Positions 36,306-44,716 of a stretch of DNA of 64,000 bases are shown piece by piece. The stretch's first letter is position 1, and each line of letters starts with the position of its first letter. Source of the DNA: G965276675 sp965276675 (GTDB lineage: Bacteria > Acidobacteriota > Terriglobia > Terriglobales > Acidobacteriaceae); assembly GCA_965276675.1 (NCBI GenBank), contig OZ255624.1, positions 3,286,001 through 3,350,000 of the forward strand, written 5' to 3'. The position numbers were made by a program, and so were the translations under genes. The notes beneath the pieces were generated by a model. It saw nothing but the letters and a program-made list of their open reading frames with translations, did not search any database and was not told the origin of the DNA.

Positions 36306-37253
36306 TCAATCGGCGAGCACCATTTCCTCACAATCGCGGAAATAGCGAATGCTGGTACTAACCAGTGCATCGAGCTTGGTCTTGTTGGGACGACCGTGCA
36401 TGGCAGGGTACGGGTCGCCACCCCGGCCAAGAGGTTCAAAGGTGACGAAGCGGCCTGGGCGATTGTGACCAAGGATGTAAAGCGCGCGGATGATGGTAGC
36501 CACGTCCATCGACCCTTCGCCGAGTGCGGAGCGATTACTGTCAGCAAAATGCAGGTTAAGCAGCCGGTCGCCGGCATTTATCAGAGCAGTTCCGATATGG
36601 CTTTCTTCCGACTGCATGTGGTAAACATCTGCGTTAATATGCGCGACGCTGGGCTGGCTGACCTGCCGGATATAACGTTCCGCGTCGGCGAGCGTGTGGA
36701 CAAGACTGACTTCAGCGGCGCGAATAGGCTCTATGGCGGCCTGAACGTTGTGCTCAGTAAACCAGTGTGCACACTGCGCGAGGGTCTCCGCTGAACGGTC
36801 GAACTCGACATCATCGTAGGCCCTGGGGCGTCCGACGGCACCGGGAACGACGAGCAGATAGTAGCCTCCGACAGCCTGAGTGAAGGGAATCTCGCGGCGC
36901 AGATAATCAATGGCCGCTTGGCGGCAGACGGCGCGGTTGCTGGCAAGATCGTTATCCGCGGAGAACATGCCGCAGACACCCGAGACCTGCAGGTCGTGAT
37001 CGCCGAGAATAGAAAGGGTTTCTTTAACGTCGTAGCCAAGGTCCGGCCCGTAGTGGTTGCCGTGCAGTTCAATGTACTGCACGCTGGATTGCTGAAGGCG
37101 GCGCGCCGATTCGGCCAGCGATTCGCGGCCGAAGCCCCAATTACTCCACGAGAGGTGAAGCCGCGTTGCAAGCTTTTCAGGAGACTGCTTCTTCAACTGC
37201 TGGAAGCGGTCACGAATGATCGCGTCCTTTTCTTCGAAATGCTGGCGCTGCAT
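36306..37253 (-). CDS. Sugar (phosphate) isomerase/epimerase, xylose-isomerase-like TIM barrel
   Basis: 315 residues. The AP-endonuclease-2-like barrel is seen from 'YIELHGNHYGPDLGY' to 'TFEPLGRGG'. The metal site typical of ketose 3-epimerases and related isomerases is present: Glu in 'QAAIEPIRAAEVS', Asp and His in 'HINADVYHM', His in 'LLNLHFADSNR' and Glu in 'FVTFEPLG'. AGGAG lies 10 bases before ATG. It is cytoplasmic. With the neighbouring cupin and symporter it probably interconverts aldose and ketose forms of an imported sugar; the mutarotase remnant hints at L-rhamnose or a similar deoxy sugar. Substrate not proven. Confidence 0.83.
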   Translation of the reverse strand: MQRQHFEEKDAIIRDRFQQLKKQSPEKLATRLHLSWSNWGFGRESLAESARRLQQSSVQYIELHGNHYGPDLGYDVKETLSILGDHDLQVSGVCGMFSADNDLASNRAVCRQAAIDYLRREIPFTQAVGGYYLLVVPGAVGRPRAYDDVEFDRSAETLAQCAHWFTEHNVQAAIEPIRAAEVSLVHTLADAERYIRQVSQPSVAHINADVYHMQSEESHIGTALINAGDRLLNLHFADSNRSALGEGSMDVATIIRALYILGHNRPGRFVTFEPLGRGGDPYPAMHGRPNKTKLDALVSTSIRYFRDCEEMVLAD

Positions 37254-37282
37254 GAGATTTTCTCCTGGGGAAGCGTTACGAC

Positions 37283-38521
37283 TCAGCGATGGTCGCCTAC
37301 CTCAGGCATATCGGTGTGGACATCGGGCCCGAAGTAACGGAGGGTGACCAGCGGATCCGTCTGCGAATGGTTCTCGAGTACAACGCCGGCGGCGGCAGCT
37401 TCCGCGCTGATGAAGACTTCATCCTGCGTCATCTGGCCAAAGCGGATGAGGCTGGGGCAATCAATAGCGAGCTTGCCAAGCTTGCCATGGCCCTGAGTGA
37501 CAATGAGGCCGGACGCACCCTTGTCGCGCAGCGTGCAGCGGGCGCCAGGCTTGAGGGTATGCTCCTTTGCACTGAACTTCTGCTCCCCGGCTATGGTGCC
37601 GTAGACGACCCAGCGATCAACGAAGTCGGCGTCGGCGCTTCCTTCCGCGGCGATCGGATCGAGAAAGTGATTGCTTTTGAAATTGGGATCCGTGTTGCGG
37701 TCCCAGTCGACAAGGTCGGCGATGTAATCAAGGTCATTGTGCTTGTCCTTCGGGACGTCCTGTACCAGAAGTTCGCGCTTGATCTGGCGGCCGTCAACCA
37801 TGGATTGGAACATGGAGAGCACATCGCTACCCCACTGCGGCTCATAGGTAAGCAGCGAGCCAGGCGCGTGCAGAACGCGCGTGGGGACCAGCCAGCCGGT
37901 GCCCGGCTGCAGTCGATAGGCCTTAGCGTAGTTCAGGATATTGTTGTCGCCAGTATTCCAGCGCTCCAGGCAGGTGCGAATATCGGTTTTGGTGGTGCCG
38001 GGCTCGAGACCAAAGTAGGTATGGGGAAAGTTACCCGAGTTAGCGTTGAGCTGCGGCGGAAAGTAGTACCCTTCCGGCTTCCCTTCGCGTCCAACCAGGT
38101 TGGCCTGCGCCTCGCTCTGGTGCAGGTGGTGCGGTATGGGACCAAGGTTGTCAAAAAATTTGCTGTACACCGGCCAGCGCTGATATTTGTCCCAAAGCGC
38201 GGAACCGATCAGGCGCTTGCCCTCTGCAGCGACAGCGTCCTTGAGGAGGAAGCACTCGCAGTTGGGTGTGACAACGAAGCTGAGGCCCTCGTCTGGAGTG
38301 CGATTTTCATTCATCGCGAAGGTGGTGGAGGCAATCCAGCGCTCATCGATGCCTCCGCGATCGGCACCGTAGGCATAAAGATCGCGCGCGTCGAGCTTGA
38401 GGCGGCGGCCGGGCACCAGGTACGACCGGGGGACCCAGGTAGGAGCCAGGCGCAGCAGGCCTTCGCCCTCTTCCAGAGCGGTACGGATGCTTTGCGAATG
38501 TGGCGTGGTGGCGGTGCCCAT
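37283..38521 (-). CDS. Class I mannose-6-phosphate isomerase-like cupin protein
   Basis: 412 residues from Met at 38521, chosen because GGAG stands 8 bases upstream; an earlier Met at 38575 has no ribosome site. Two cupin-like halves are suggested. The metal region resembles type-I phosphomannose isomerases: 'GPIPHHLHQSEAQAN' carries the His/Glu ligands, followed by 'FPHTYFGLEPGTTK' and 'GTGWLVPTRVLHAPGSLLTY' with another His. It is the first gene of the operon (29 bases before the isomerase). A long reverse-strand frame covers it but is a shadow. Probable role: sugar isomerisation; phosphorylation state of the substrate unknown. Confidence 0.7.
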   Translation of the reverse strand: MGTATTPHSQSIRTALEEGEGLLRLAPTWVPRSYLVPGRRLKLDARDLYAYGADRGGIDERWIASTTFAMNENRTPDEGLSFVVTPNCECFLLKDAVAAEGKRLIGSALWDKYQRWPVYSKFFDNLGPIPHHLHQSEAQANLVGREGKPEGYYFPPQLNANSGNFPHTYFGLEPGTTKTDIRTCLERWNTGDNNILNYAKAYRLQPGTGWLVPTRVLHAPGSLLTYEPQWGSDVLSMFQSMVDGRQIKRELLVQDVPKDKHNDLDYIADLVDWDRNTDPNFKSNHFLDPIAAEGSADADFVDRWVVYGTIAGEQKFSAKEHTLKPGARCTLRDKGASGLIVTQGHGKLGKLAIDCPSLIRFGQMTQDEVFISAEAAAAGVVLENHSQTDPLVTLRYFGPDVHTDMPEVGDHR

Positions 38522-38776
38522 CTTTCTCTCCATCTTGCGATCAATCGCGGTGAAACCGTCTCCTGGGGCGTGCATCCTAGAGAACTATCTCTCGACGCTT
38601 TCAAGAAATATACGTGCATAACTTGCGTGTCAACTGGAAGGCAAGAATGATGGACAGAATAGCGTCTGGCTTAGCTTAGGGCACTGGGCTGCAGGAGCGC
38701 CCTAGAGGCTTAAGTTCTTGCCTAATAAATTCTTTACGCTCACGCAGAAACAGGTCGATGCCTTACGGTGAGTTTT

Positions 38777-38813
38777 AAACCTTCTCCGGCGGAGCGCCAG
38801 CCGGAGAAGGTTT
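38777..38813. terminator. Perfect 14-base hairpin next to integrase remnant
   Basis: Arms aaaccttctccggc (38777-38790) and gccggagaaggttt (38800-38813) pair perfectly around a 9-base loop. It lies 6 bases after the integrase stop on the minus strand, where it would act as that gene's terminator; the flanking ttt/aaa runs would let it work in both directions. Confidence 0.65.
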
Positions 38814-38818
38814 ATTCA

Positions 38819-39030
38819 CTAAGCACTCAACGCACTGAACGTAGAGTTCACGATGTCCCGTACCCGTTCACTCCGGATGTCGTTCTTCTGCAGGTATTCC
38901 AGCGTAACTTCCAGCTTGCTGTGCCACAGCCATCCCTGGATGGTCCGAGCAGAGAGGCCTGCGTCGTGGTGCATGGTGGCGAAGGTCTTTCGGAGTGTGT
39001 GGAGCTTCCACTTCACGCAAACAGCATGAG
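38819..39030 (-). pseudogene. Tyrosine recombinase (phage-type integrase) C-terminal remnant
   Basis: The reverse strand reads 'CVKWKLHTLRKTFATMHHDA' then 'GLSARTIQGWLWHSKLEVTL' and 'EYLQKNDI', the C-terminal catalytic box of tyrosine recombinases: Arg in 'HTLRKT', His in 'GWLWHS' and the nucleophile Tyr in 'LEYL'. Only about 70 residues survive; the N-terminal and core-binding domains are gone. It is 85 bases from the 3' end of tRNA-Ser, exactly where an integrase sits after insertion into a tRNA. Confidence 0.8.
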
Positions 39031-39114
39031 AGGGTGAAATACTCAGGAAATTGAGTGATTCGCGAAAGGTTAACCACCACGTTAACCAGTCTATAAGTTA
39101 TTGATTCTAAAACA

Positions 39115-39206
39115 TGGCGGAGAGGGAGGGATTCGAACCCCCGATACCCGTAAAGGTATGGCTGATTTCGAGTCAGCTGCATTCAACCGGGCTCTGCCAC
39201 CTCTCC
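39115..39206 (-). tRNA. tRNA-Ser (anticodon CGA)
   Basis: On the minus strand a class-II tRNA folds: acceptor ggagagg with cctctcc, D arm agagcccggttgaatgcagc, anticodon stem ctgac/atcag-type with loop ctcgaaa giving anticodon CGA (reads UCG), a long variable arm (ataccttt acgggtat) typical of tRNA-Ser, T arm with gggttcgaatccc, discriminator G and encoded CCA at 39115-39117. The 3' end faces the accessory region and the integrase remnant. Confidence 0.95.
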
Positions 39207-39336
39207 GTAGTTCGAGATTGTTCGGCAGATATGAAGGCTATCCTAGCACAATAGGCGCGATGACTCGAGCGACCGGTCAGGCCCACGTAGCCAGGCCAGA
39301 GACATGCTGGCCAACGCGGTTTAGGCCATTAGGTCG

Positions 39337-40296
39337 CTACGACAGGCGCTCTGCAGACGCCAGCGATGCCGCTTTAAAATATTCCAGAGAGAGCTCAAGC
39401 CCCTGCCGCAGCTGCACCTTCGGCTCCCAGCCAAGCAGCTGACGGGCGCGCGTGATGTCCGGCCGGCGACGCGTTGGGTCGTCGGTGGGCAGCGGATGAT
39501 GCACTACCTTACTTGCTGAACCAGTGACCGCCAACACCTCCTGCGCGCACTCGCCAATCGTCCATTCGACGGGATTGCCGATGTTTACCGGAGTGTGCTC
39601 GTCACTTCTGGATAGACGCACGATGCCATCGATGAGGTCCGAAACATAGCAGAAGGAGCGGGTCTGTGAACCGTCGCCGTAGATGGTCAGATCTTCCCCG
39701 CTTAACGCCTGCATCATGAAGTTTGAGATCACGCGCCCGTCCGTGGGCTGCAACCGCGGGCCGTAGGTGTTGAAAATGCGCACCATATGCGTGTTAACAC
39801 CGTAATAGCGGTGATATGCTGTCACCGTTGCCTCGGAGAAGCGCTTCGCCTCGTCGTACACCGAGCGCGGTCCGATCGGGTTAACGTGACCCCAGTAGCT
39901 CTCCACCTGCGGGTGAACCTCCGGGTCGCCGTAGCACTCCGACGTGGAGGCATGCAGGTAACCTGCGTTGCGCTTGCGCGCGACCTCAAGCGAGTTCATG
40001 GTTCCGTAGGAACCCACACGCAAAGTCTCCGGGCCGAGCCGCGAGTAATCGGCAGGGCTGGCCGGCGAGGCAAAGTTGAAGACATAGTCAACATGGCCGA
40101 CATCAAACGGCTCACAGATATCCCGCTCGACCAGAGAGAAGCGTGGTTCGTTACGCAGATGCTCGATGTTGACCTGGCGCCCCGTGCAGAGATTATCGAC
40201 GCCCACCACGGAGTGTCCTTCAGCTAAAAATCGATCGCTCAAGTGCGAGCCAAGAAAGCCGGCAGCGCCGGTCACCAGTATTCGTTCAGTCTTCAC
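39337..40296 (-). CDS. UDP-glucuronate decarboxylase (UDP-xylose synthase)
   Basis: 319 residues of an extended SDR enzyme. NAD site 'GAAGFLGSHLSDRF' (10-23); catalytic 'STSECYGDP' with Glu120, and Tyr147-xxx-Lys151 in 'SVYDEAKRFSEA'; substrate loop 'RIFNTYGPRLQPTDGRVISN' and 'GDGSQTRSFCYVSDLIDGI' typical of UXS. It converts UDP-glucuronate to UDP-xylose with release of CO2, in the cytosol. It is the last gene of the leftward polysaccharide cluster and follows the UDP-glucose dehydrogenase that makes its substrate by 85 bases. Confidence 0.92.
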   Translation of the reverse strand: MKTERILVTGAAGFLGSHLSDRFLAEGHSVVGVDNLCTGRQVNIEHLRNEPRFSLVERDICEPFDVGHVDYVFNFASPASPADYSRLGPETLRVGSYGTMNSLEVARKRNAGYLHASTSECYGDPEVHPQVESYWGHVNPIGPRSVYDEAKRFSEATVTAYHRYYGVNTHMVRIFNTYGPRLQPTDGRVISNFMMQALSGEDLTIYGDGSQTRSFCYVSDLIDGIVRLSRSDEHTPVNIGNPVEWTIGECAQEVLAVTGSASKVVHHPLPTDDPTRRRPDITRARQLLGWEPKVQLRQGLELSLEYFKAASLASAERLS

Positions 40297-40381
40297 AAGT
40301 CCTCTCAGGCAGTGCGACCGTGGGGGCGCCGGTCAGCGAATGTTTATTGCGAAACCAGTTTCAGAGTCCAAAGAATAGCTA

Positions 40382-41800
40382 CTATGACAGCCGCTGTACG
40401 CCCACCGTCTCCCGCACTGGATGCATTGCAGGCCGGCCGACACTCAGATACGTAAACCCCTTCTCCAGCATCTCCTGCGGGTCATACAGATTTCGGCCGT
40501 CGATCACAATGGGATAGCGCAGCGTGCGATGCAGCTTATCGCGATCGAGCCGGCCAAACTCCTCCCAGTCACTCAGGATCACGAGGGCGTCGGCATCCTC
40601 CGCCGCCGTGTAGGGGTCATCCACATAGCGCAACTTCGGCCCGGACGGCAGTTGCACTTCGGCGCGCTCCCCTGCTGCCGGGTCGTAGGCGGCGATGGAG
40701 CATCCCTCCGCAAGCAGCATCTGGATGATGTCAAAGGCTGGGGACTCACGAACGTCGTCGGTGCCACCTTTGAATGCAAGGCCGAGCACCGCGATCTTTT
40801 TGTCGCGGAAAGTCCACAGGGCCGAGCGGATTTTATTGAAGAAGCGGCGTTTCTGCTGCGTGTTGATCTTTTCTACCTCGGACAAAATACCGAGATCGAC
40901 GCCAAGTTGCTCCGCCACATACCGGAAGGCAGCCACATCTTTGGGAAAGCAGGAACCGCCGTAGCCGATGCCGGCCCGCAGGAACTTTGACCCGATGCGC
41001 TTATCCAATCCCATGCCCCGCGCCACCTCTTCGACATTCGCATCCACCGCCTCGCACACGTTCGCCACCGCGTTGATGAAGGAGATCTTCATCGCCAGAA
41101 ACGCATTCGACGCGTGTTTAATGAGCTCGGCGGCTTTGGTGGAGGTCAGCAGAAGTGGTGGCGGATCATGCACCGAGCGTTGGCCGTCTATCGCATCTTC
41201 GTTCTCGTAATACGAACCAGAGGTGAGCGGTTCGTAGATGGCCCGCAACAGCGTGGCGGCGCGGCTGCTGTCAGCGCCCACAACGATGCGGTCTGCATGA
41301 AGGAAGTCAACTACGGCCGTTCCCTCGCGCAGGAACTCCGGGTTCGAGGCGACATCGAAGAGCGCTCGCGAGATCCCGTTACGCTCGATCACGCGACGGA
41401 TCCACTCGTTCGTGTAGACCGGGACTGTACTCTTCTCGACGATCACCTTGTAGTCATTTACGGATCGCGCGATCTGCGTCGCGACTGCATCGACATAGGA
41501 GAGGTCGGCATTGCCGGACTCCCCCTGAGGTGTGCCGACGGCGATAAAGATCACTTGCGCATCGTGGGTTGCGGACTGCAGGTCGGAGGTAAAGTGCAGC
41601 CGATGGTTCCGGTGTTTTTCCAGCAACTCTGGCAGAAAATCCTCGTGGATCGGGACGTCGCCCTCGCGGAGCATCTTTATCTTCCGCTCGTCATTGTCTA
41701 TGCAGACGACGTCGTGCCCAATTTCTGCAAAACACGCCGCCGCTACCAGGCCCACGTAGCCAGAGCCAACGACAGCGATGGATACCGGTTCACTCGTCAC
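40382..41800 (-). CDS. ugd: UDP-glucose 6-dehydrogenase
   Basis: 472 residues. N-terminal NAD domain 'VGSGYVGLVAAACFAEIGH', central helix with 'SNPEFLREGTAVVDFLHADR', catalytic Cys in 'GIGYGGSCFPKDVAAF' and C-terminal UDP-binding domain with 'VLGLAFKGGTDDVRESPAF'. It oxidises UDP-glucose to UDP-glucuronate with two NAD+. Followed directly by UDP-xylose synthase, it feeds both UDP-GlcA and UDP-Xyl to the glycosyltransferases of the cluster. Confidence 0.95.
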   Translation of the reverse strand: MTSEPVSIAVVGSGYVGLVAAACFAEIGHDVVCIDNDERKIKMLREGDVPIHEDFLPELLEKHRNHRLHFTSDLQSATHDAQVIFIAVGTPQGESGNADLSYVDAVATQIARSVNDYKVIVEKSTVPVYTNEWIRRVIERNGISRALFDVASNPEFLREGTAVVDFLHADRIVVGADSSRAATLLRAIYEPLTSGSYYENEDAIDGQRSVHDPPPLLLTSTKAAELIKHASNAFLAMKISFINAVANVCEAVDANVEEVARGMGLDKRIGSKFLRAGIGYGGSCFPKDVAAFRYVAEQLGVDLGILSEVEKINTQQKRRFFNKIRSALWTFRDKKIAVLGLAFKGGTDDVRESPAFDIIQMLLAEGCSIAAYDPAAGERAEVQLPSGPKLRYVDDPYTAAEDADALVILSDWEEFGRLDRDKLHRTLRYPIVIDGRNLYDPQEMLEKGFTYLSVGRPAMHPVRETVGVQRLS

Positions 41801-41893
41801 CGAGAGTTTTCTCCTAAGCTGCTTCGGTTTTCGCTGTCCGGAGTATACGTGATCCGATCCGACCGAAAGGTAACTGTGACGCAGCGGAATGGT

Positions 41894-43030
41894 TTACACA
41901 GCCGGTTGACCAAACGTTTCTCGAACCCTCTGATAAATGTGGACATACGCATCGATCATGCCCTCCGGATCGAACCTCTGCAGGTTCCGGAAGCCGGCTT
42001 CCCGCAGGGCAGGTGAGTTCCGAAGTCCGTGCGCAATGCTCGCCGCGGCACGGGCCGGATTGCCTGGTTCGATGTAGACCGCGCCCTCACCCGCGGCAGC
42101 GTTCATAGGGGTTTGGTCAGGAATAAATACCGGACAACCACAGGCCTGTGCCTCAAGAATCGGCCACCCAAAGCCCTCGTACAGCGACGGAAAGATCAGA
42201 CCGGCGGACCCGCTATACAGTGCTCTGAGCTGCTCATTGCTGGGGTGCTCCACCGCGACTGCCGCCTCTGCGAGCTGGTGCTCGCGAAGGTACGAGGCGA
42301 ACGAATCCGGCCAGGGTTGACCAGCCAACACCAGAACCGCGTCCCGAAACCGAACCAATTGCCGAAGCTCCCGAAAGATCTGGAGCACTCCATACCGGTT
42401 CTTGTACCAGTGATTTCCCCCGACGTGCAGGAAGTACTCTCGCCCTGGTGGCAGCCCCATCTCACGCAACACCGGATCGCGCGCTTCCGGCGAAGCTGGT
42501 GTGTACGGCCAGTGCAGTGAGGAGTGCACAACAGTCATCCGCTCAGGTGGGATCGCCAGTACGTCGCGCAGGTCGTCCCGCGTCTGCTCCGAGACGCAGA
42601 TAATGCACGCTGCTTGCCTTAAACCCCGCGAGATCAGCCGCTGAAAGATCTTGCCCGTCCGGGAAACAGGGTTTTCCGGGAAGTGATCGAGCGCGCTACG
42701 CACGGCCAGCAGATCATGACAGGTAATCACGTGCGGACGGGCATGCACGGTACGCACATACATCGAGTTGGAGTGGTCGCAGATGTGCACGATATCGGCA
42801 GCCCGGGCCCGAGACTTTAGCCTTCGCGGAAAGAGGAGAAACTTATCGACGTACCCGAAGAACTTCGCAGCCTGCATCGAGGACCCCGCCAGCCGCCGAA
42901 GAATCGAACGGGGCGCAATCACCTCAACCTTGTGCCCACGGCTCCGCAGACCACGGCTCAGGAGATCCGCATACCGCTGCATGCTCTCCTGGCGTTCAGG
43001 AGGGTAGTTGCTGACGAGCAGTATTTTCAT
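41894..43030 (-). CDS. Glycosyltransferase family 4
   Basis: 378 residues from 'MKILLVSNYPPERQESMQRY' (Met at 43030); a longer open frame upstream overlaps the acyltransferase gene and is not protein-like. GT-B fold: N-terminal acceptor domain with 'HVITCHDLLAVRSALDHFPE', C-terminal donor domain with 'YFLHVGGNHWYKNRYGVL', 'SLYEGFGWPILEAQACGCPV' (the ExE-like donor loop) and 'PARAAASIAHGL'. It adds a sugar to a lipid-linked intermediate on the inner membrane. Donor sugar is unknown; the cluster supplies dTDP-rhamnose, UDP-GlcA and UDP-Xyl. Confidence 0.88.
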   Translation of the reverse strand: MKILLVSNYPPERQESMQRYADLLSRGLRSRGHKVEVIAPRSILRRLAGSSMQAAKFFGYVDKFLLFPRRLKSRARAADIVHICDHSNSMYVRTVHARPHVITCHDLLAVRSALDHFPENPVSRTGKIFQRLISRGLRQAACIICVSEQTRDDLRDVLAIPPERMTVVHSSLHWPYTPASPEARDPVLREMGLPPGREYFLHVGGNHWYKNRYGVLQIFRELRQLVRFRDAVLVLAGQPWPDSFASYLREHQLAEAAVAVEHPSNEQLRALYSGSAGLIFPSLYEGFGWPILEAQACGCPVFIPDQTPMNAAAGEGAVYIEPGNPARAAASIAHGLRNSPALREAGFRNLQRFDPEGMIDAYVHIYQRVRETFGQPAV

Positions 43031-43091
43031 CTTTAGAGGAGTGCCGGGCAGAGCAGAAGAAGTACCAGAGCCGTAGACCAGTACTGCCGGT

Positions 43092-43760
43092 CTACTTTGG
43101 CTCGGTAGTGTGGCGGAGCAAGCGGGGCTTGAGCAGGCGGCAAGGATTCCCAGCGGCCACGGTCCAGGCCGGAACATCCTTCGTGACGACCGAATTTGCC
43201 CCAACGACGCTTCCCTCACCGATCGTGATCCCGGGTCCTATAAAAGCGCCGGACGCTACCCAAGCCTGTGCACCAATGTTAATTGGAAGCGAGTACAGAG
43301 GAAAATCTGTGCGCGTGTAGTCGTGGGTAGAGCCGCAGAGATACGCACGCTGGGAAATTACCGAATGAGCACCTATCGTGATCGGGGCAAGATTGTAGAT
43401 TTCCACCTTGTCTCCGATCGCGACATAGTCTCCGAGCTCAAGATTCCAGGGGACGTGGACCCGCGTGCCGCCGCAGATCAAAACATTTTCGCCGATCTTC
43501 GCTCCGAAAAGGCGCAGCAGTGCCACCCGCACTCGGCTCAGGCTCCGAGGCCGCAACGGCAAGAAAGGAAGCTGGACGCACTCCCAAAGTGCCCGGCGGA
43601 CCAGCACCTTCAGAATGTGATTCTTCCGGTATGTTCCCAAGTCCAAGGCAGGACGGCCCAGGGCAGGCCTGTCCACCGGCAACTCGGCGTCCATGCCGAA
43701 CCCGCTTTCCTCTTCGCCTGAGATCCCCAAATCCGGATCTGGATCGGTGCGTAGAATCAT
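43092..43760 (-). CDS. Hexapeptide-repeat acyltransferase, WcaF/colanic-acid type
   Basis: 222 residues. After a variable acidic N-terminus (about 45 residues), 'RVALLRLFGAKIGENVLICG' leads into left-handed beta-helix repeats: 'LELGDYVAIGDKVEIYNL', 'ITIGAHSVISQRAYLCG', 'IGAQAWVASGAFIGPGITIG' and 'GSVVGANSVVTKDVPAWTVA'. The catalytic His is in 'CGSTHDYTR'. The ending 'AGNPCRLLKPR' is typical. It transfers an acetyl or other acyl group from CoA to a sugar, modifying the polysaccharide repeat. It lies between rfbA (gap 56) and the GT4 (gap 61). Confidence 0.88.
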   Translation of the reverse strand: MILRTDPDPDLGISGEEESGFGMDAELPVDRPALGRPALDLGTYRKNHILKVLVRRALWECVQLPFLPLRPRSLSRVRVALLRLFGAKIGENVLICGGTRVHVPWNLELGDYVAIGDKVEIYNLAPITIGAHSVISQRAYLCGSTHDYTRTDFPLYSLPINIGAQAWVASGAFIGPGITIGEGSVVGANSVVTKDVPAWTVAAGNPCRLLKPRLLRHTTEPK

Positions 43761-43816
43761 AAATTCCTATGATGCCCCGGAATGTTACGGGTGGGCTGAT
43801 CTGAGTTCGGTTTTCC

Positions 43817-44716
43817 TTAATCGATGGTGGTTTGGGCTGGCTCGGCCTTCGATTCATTCAAAATCTGCAACAGGTAATGACCATACCCGCTCTTCACCAG
43901 AGGGGCCGCAAGCATCTCCAACTGGCCCGCCGAGATGTACCCCATGCGGAAGGCGATCTCTTCCGGGCAGGCAATCTTGAGTCCCTGCCGCTTCTCCAGG
44001 GTAGCAATAAACATGGATGCATCGAGCATGGAATCGTGCGTTCCGGTATCGAGCCACGCCATGCCCCGACCCAGTGAGATGACACTCAGCTTACCGCGCT
44101 CCAGGTAGATCCGGTTCAGGTCCGTGATCTCCAGCTCGCCCCGCGGGGAGGGCTTGAGCGATCTTGCATGCTCCACCACGTGGCCATCGTAGAAGTAAAG
44201 ACCCGTAACGGCGTACCGGGACTTCGGCTGCTCAGGTTTCTCCTCCAAGCTGATGGCGCGACCCTGAGCATCAAACTCGACAACGCCGTACGCGGCCGGG
44301 TTCTGCACCGGATAAGCAAAGACGACGGCCCCGTCCTGTACCTTGGCCGCGTGCTGGACCATAGCCGCCATCTCGTGGCCATAGAAGATATTGTCCCCTA
44401 ATACCAGCGCGCACGGCTCGTCTTTCGCGAACTGGTCCCCGATCAGGAAGGCCTGGGCCAGCCCGTCTGGCTTCGGCTGCTCAGCGTAGGAGATATCCAG
44501 ACCCCAGCGCTGGCCGTCTCCTAACAGATCGCGAAAGCGCGGCAGATCGTGCGGCGTTGAGATGATCAGGATCTCGCGGATTCCCGCCAGCATCAGCGTG
44601 CTGAGCGGGAAGTAAATCATCGGCTTGTCATAGATCGGCACCAACTGCTTAGAGACAGCCAGGGTGACCGGGTAGAGCCGCGTGCCGGAGCCGCCGGCCA
44701 GGACAATGCCTCTCAC
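43817..44716 (-). CDS. rfbA: Glucose-1-phosphate thymidylyltransferase
   Basis: 299 residues from a GTG start at 44714-44716; the open frame runs further up inside rfbB but the family begins 'RGIVLAGGSGTRLYPVTL'. Other marks: 'VPIYDKPMIYFPLSTLMLAG', 'CALVLGDNIFYG' with the metal Asp, 'EEKPEQPKSRYAVTGLYFYD' and 'GRGMAWLDTGTHDSML'. It makes dTDP-glucose from dTTP and glucose-1-phosphate, step 1 of dTDP-L-rhamnose synthesis. The GTG overlaps the rfbB stop (GTGA), so translation is coupled. Confidence 0.94.
   Translation of the reverse strand: MRGIVLAGGSGTRLYPVTLAVSKQLVPIYDKPMIYFPLSTLMLAGIREILIISTPHDLPRFRDLLGDGQRWGLDISYAEQPKPDGLAQAFLIGDQFAKDEPCALVLGDNIFYGHEMAAMVQHAAKVQDGAVVFAYPVQNPAAYGVVEFDAQGRAISLEEKPEQPKSRYAVTGLYFYDGHVVEHARSLKPSPRGELEITDLNRIYLERGKLSVISLGRGMAWLDTGTHDSMLDASMFIATLEKRQGLKIACPEEIAFRMGYISAGQLEMLAAPLVKSGYGHYLLQILNESKAEPAQTTID

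Noticed and set aside
37289..38650. A 453-codon open frame on the plus strand
   Set aside because: It lies wholly opposite the PMI-like cupin and upstream region; the minus-strand product has recognisable motifs, and this one does not. High GC makes such shadows common.
41114..42016. A 300-codon plus-strand frame across ugd and GT4
   Set aside because: It crosses the 3' end of one gene and the 5' end of another, both recognised on the other strand.
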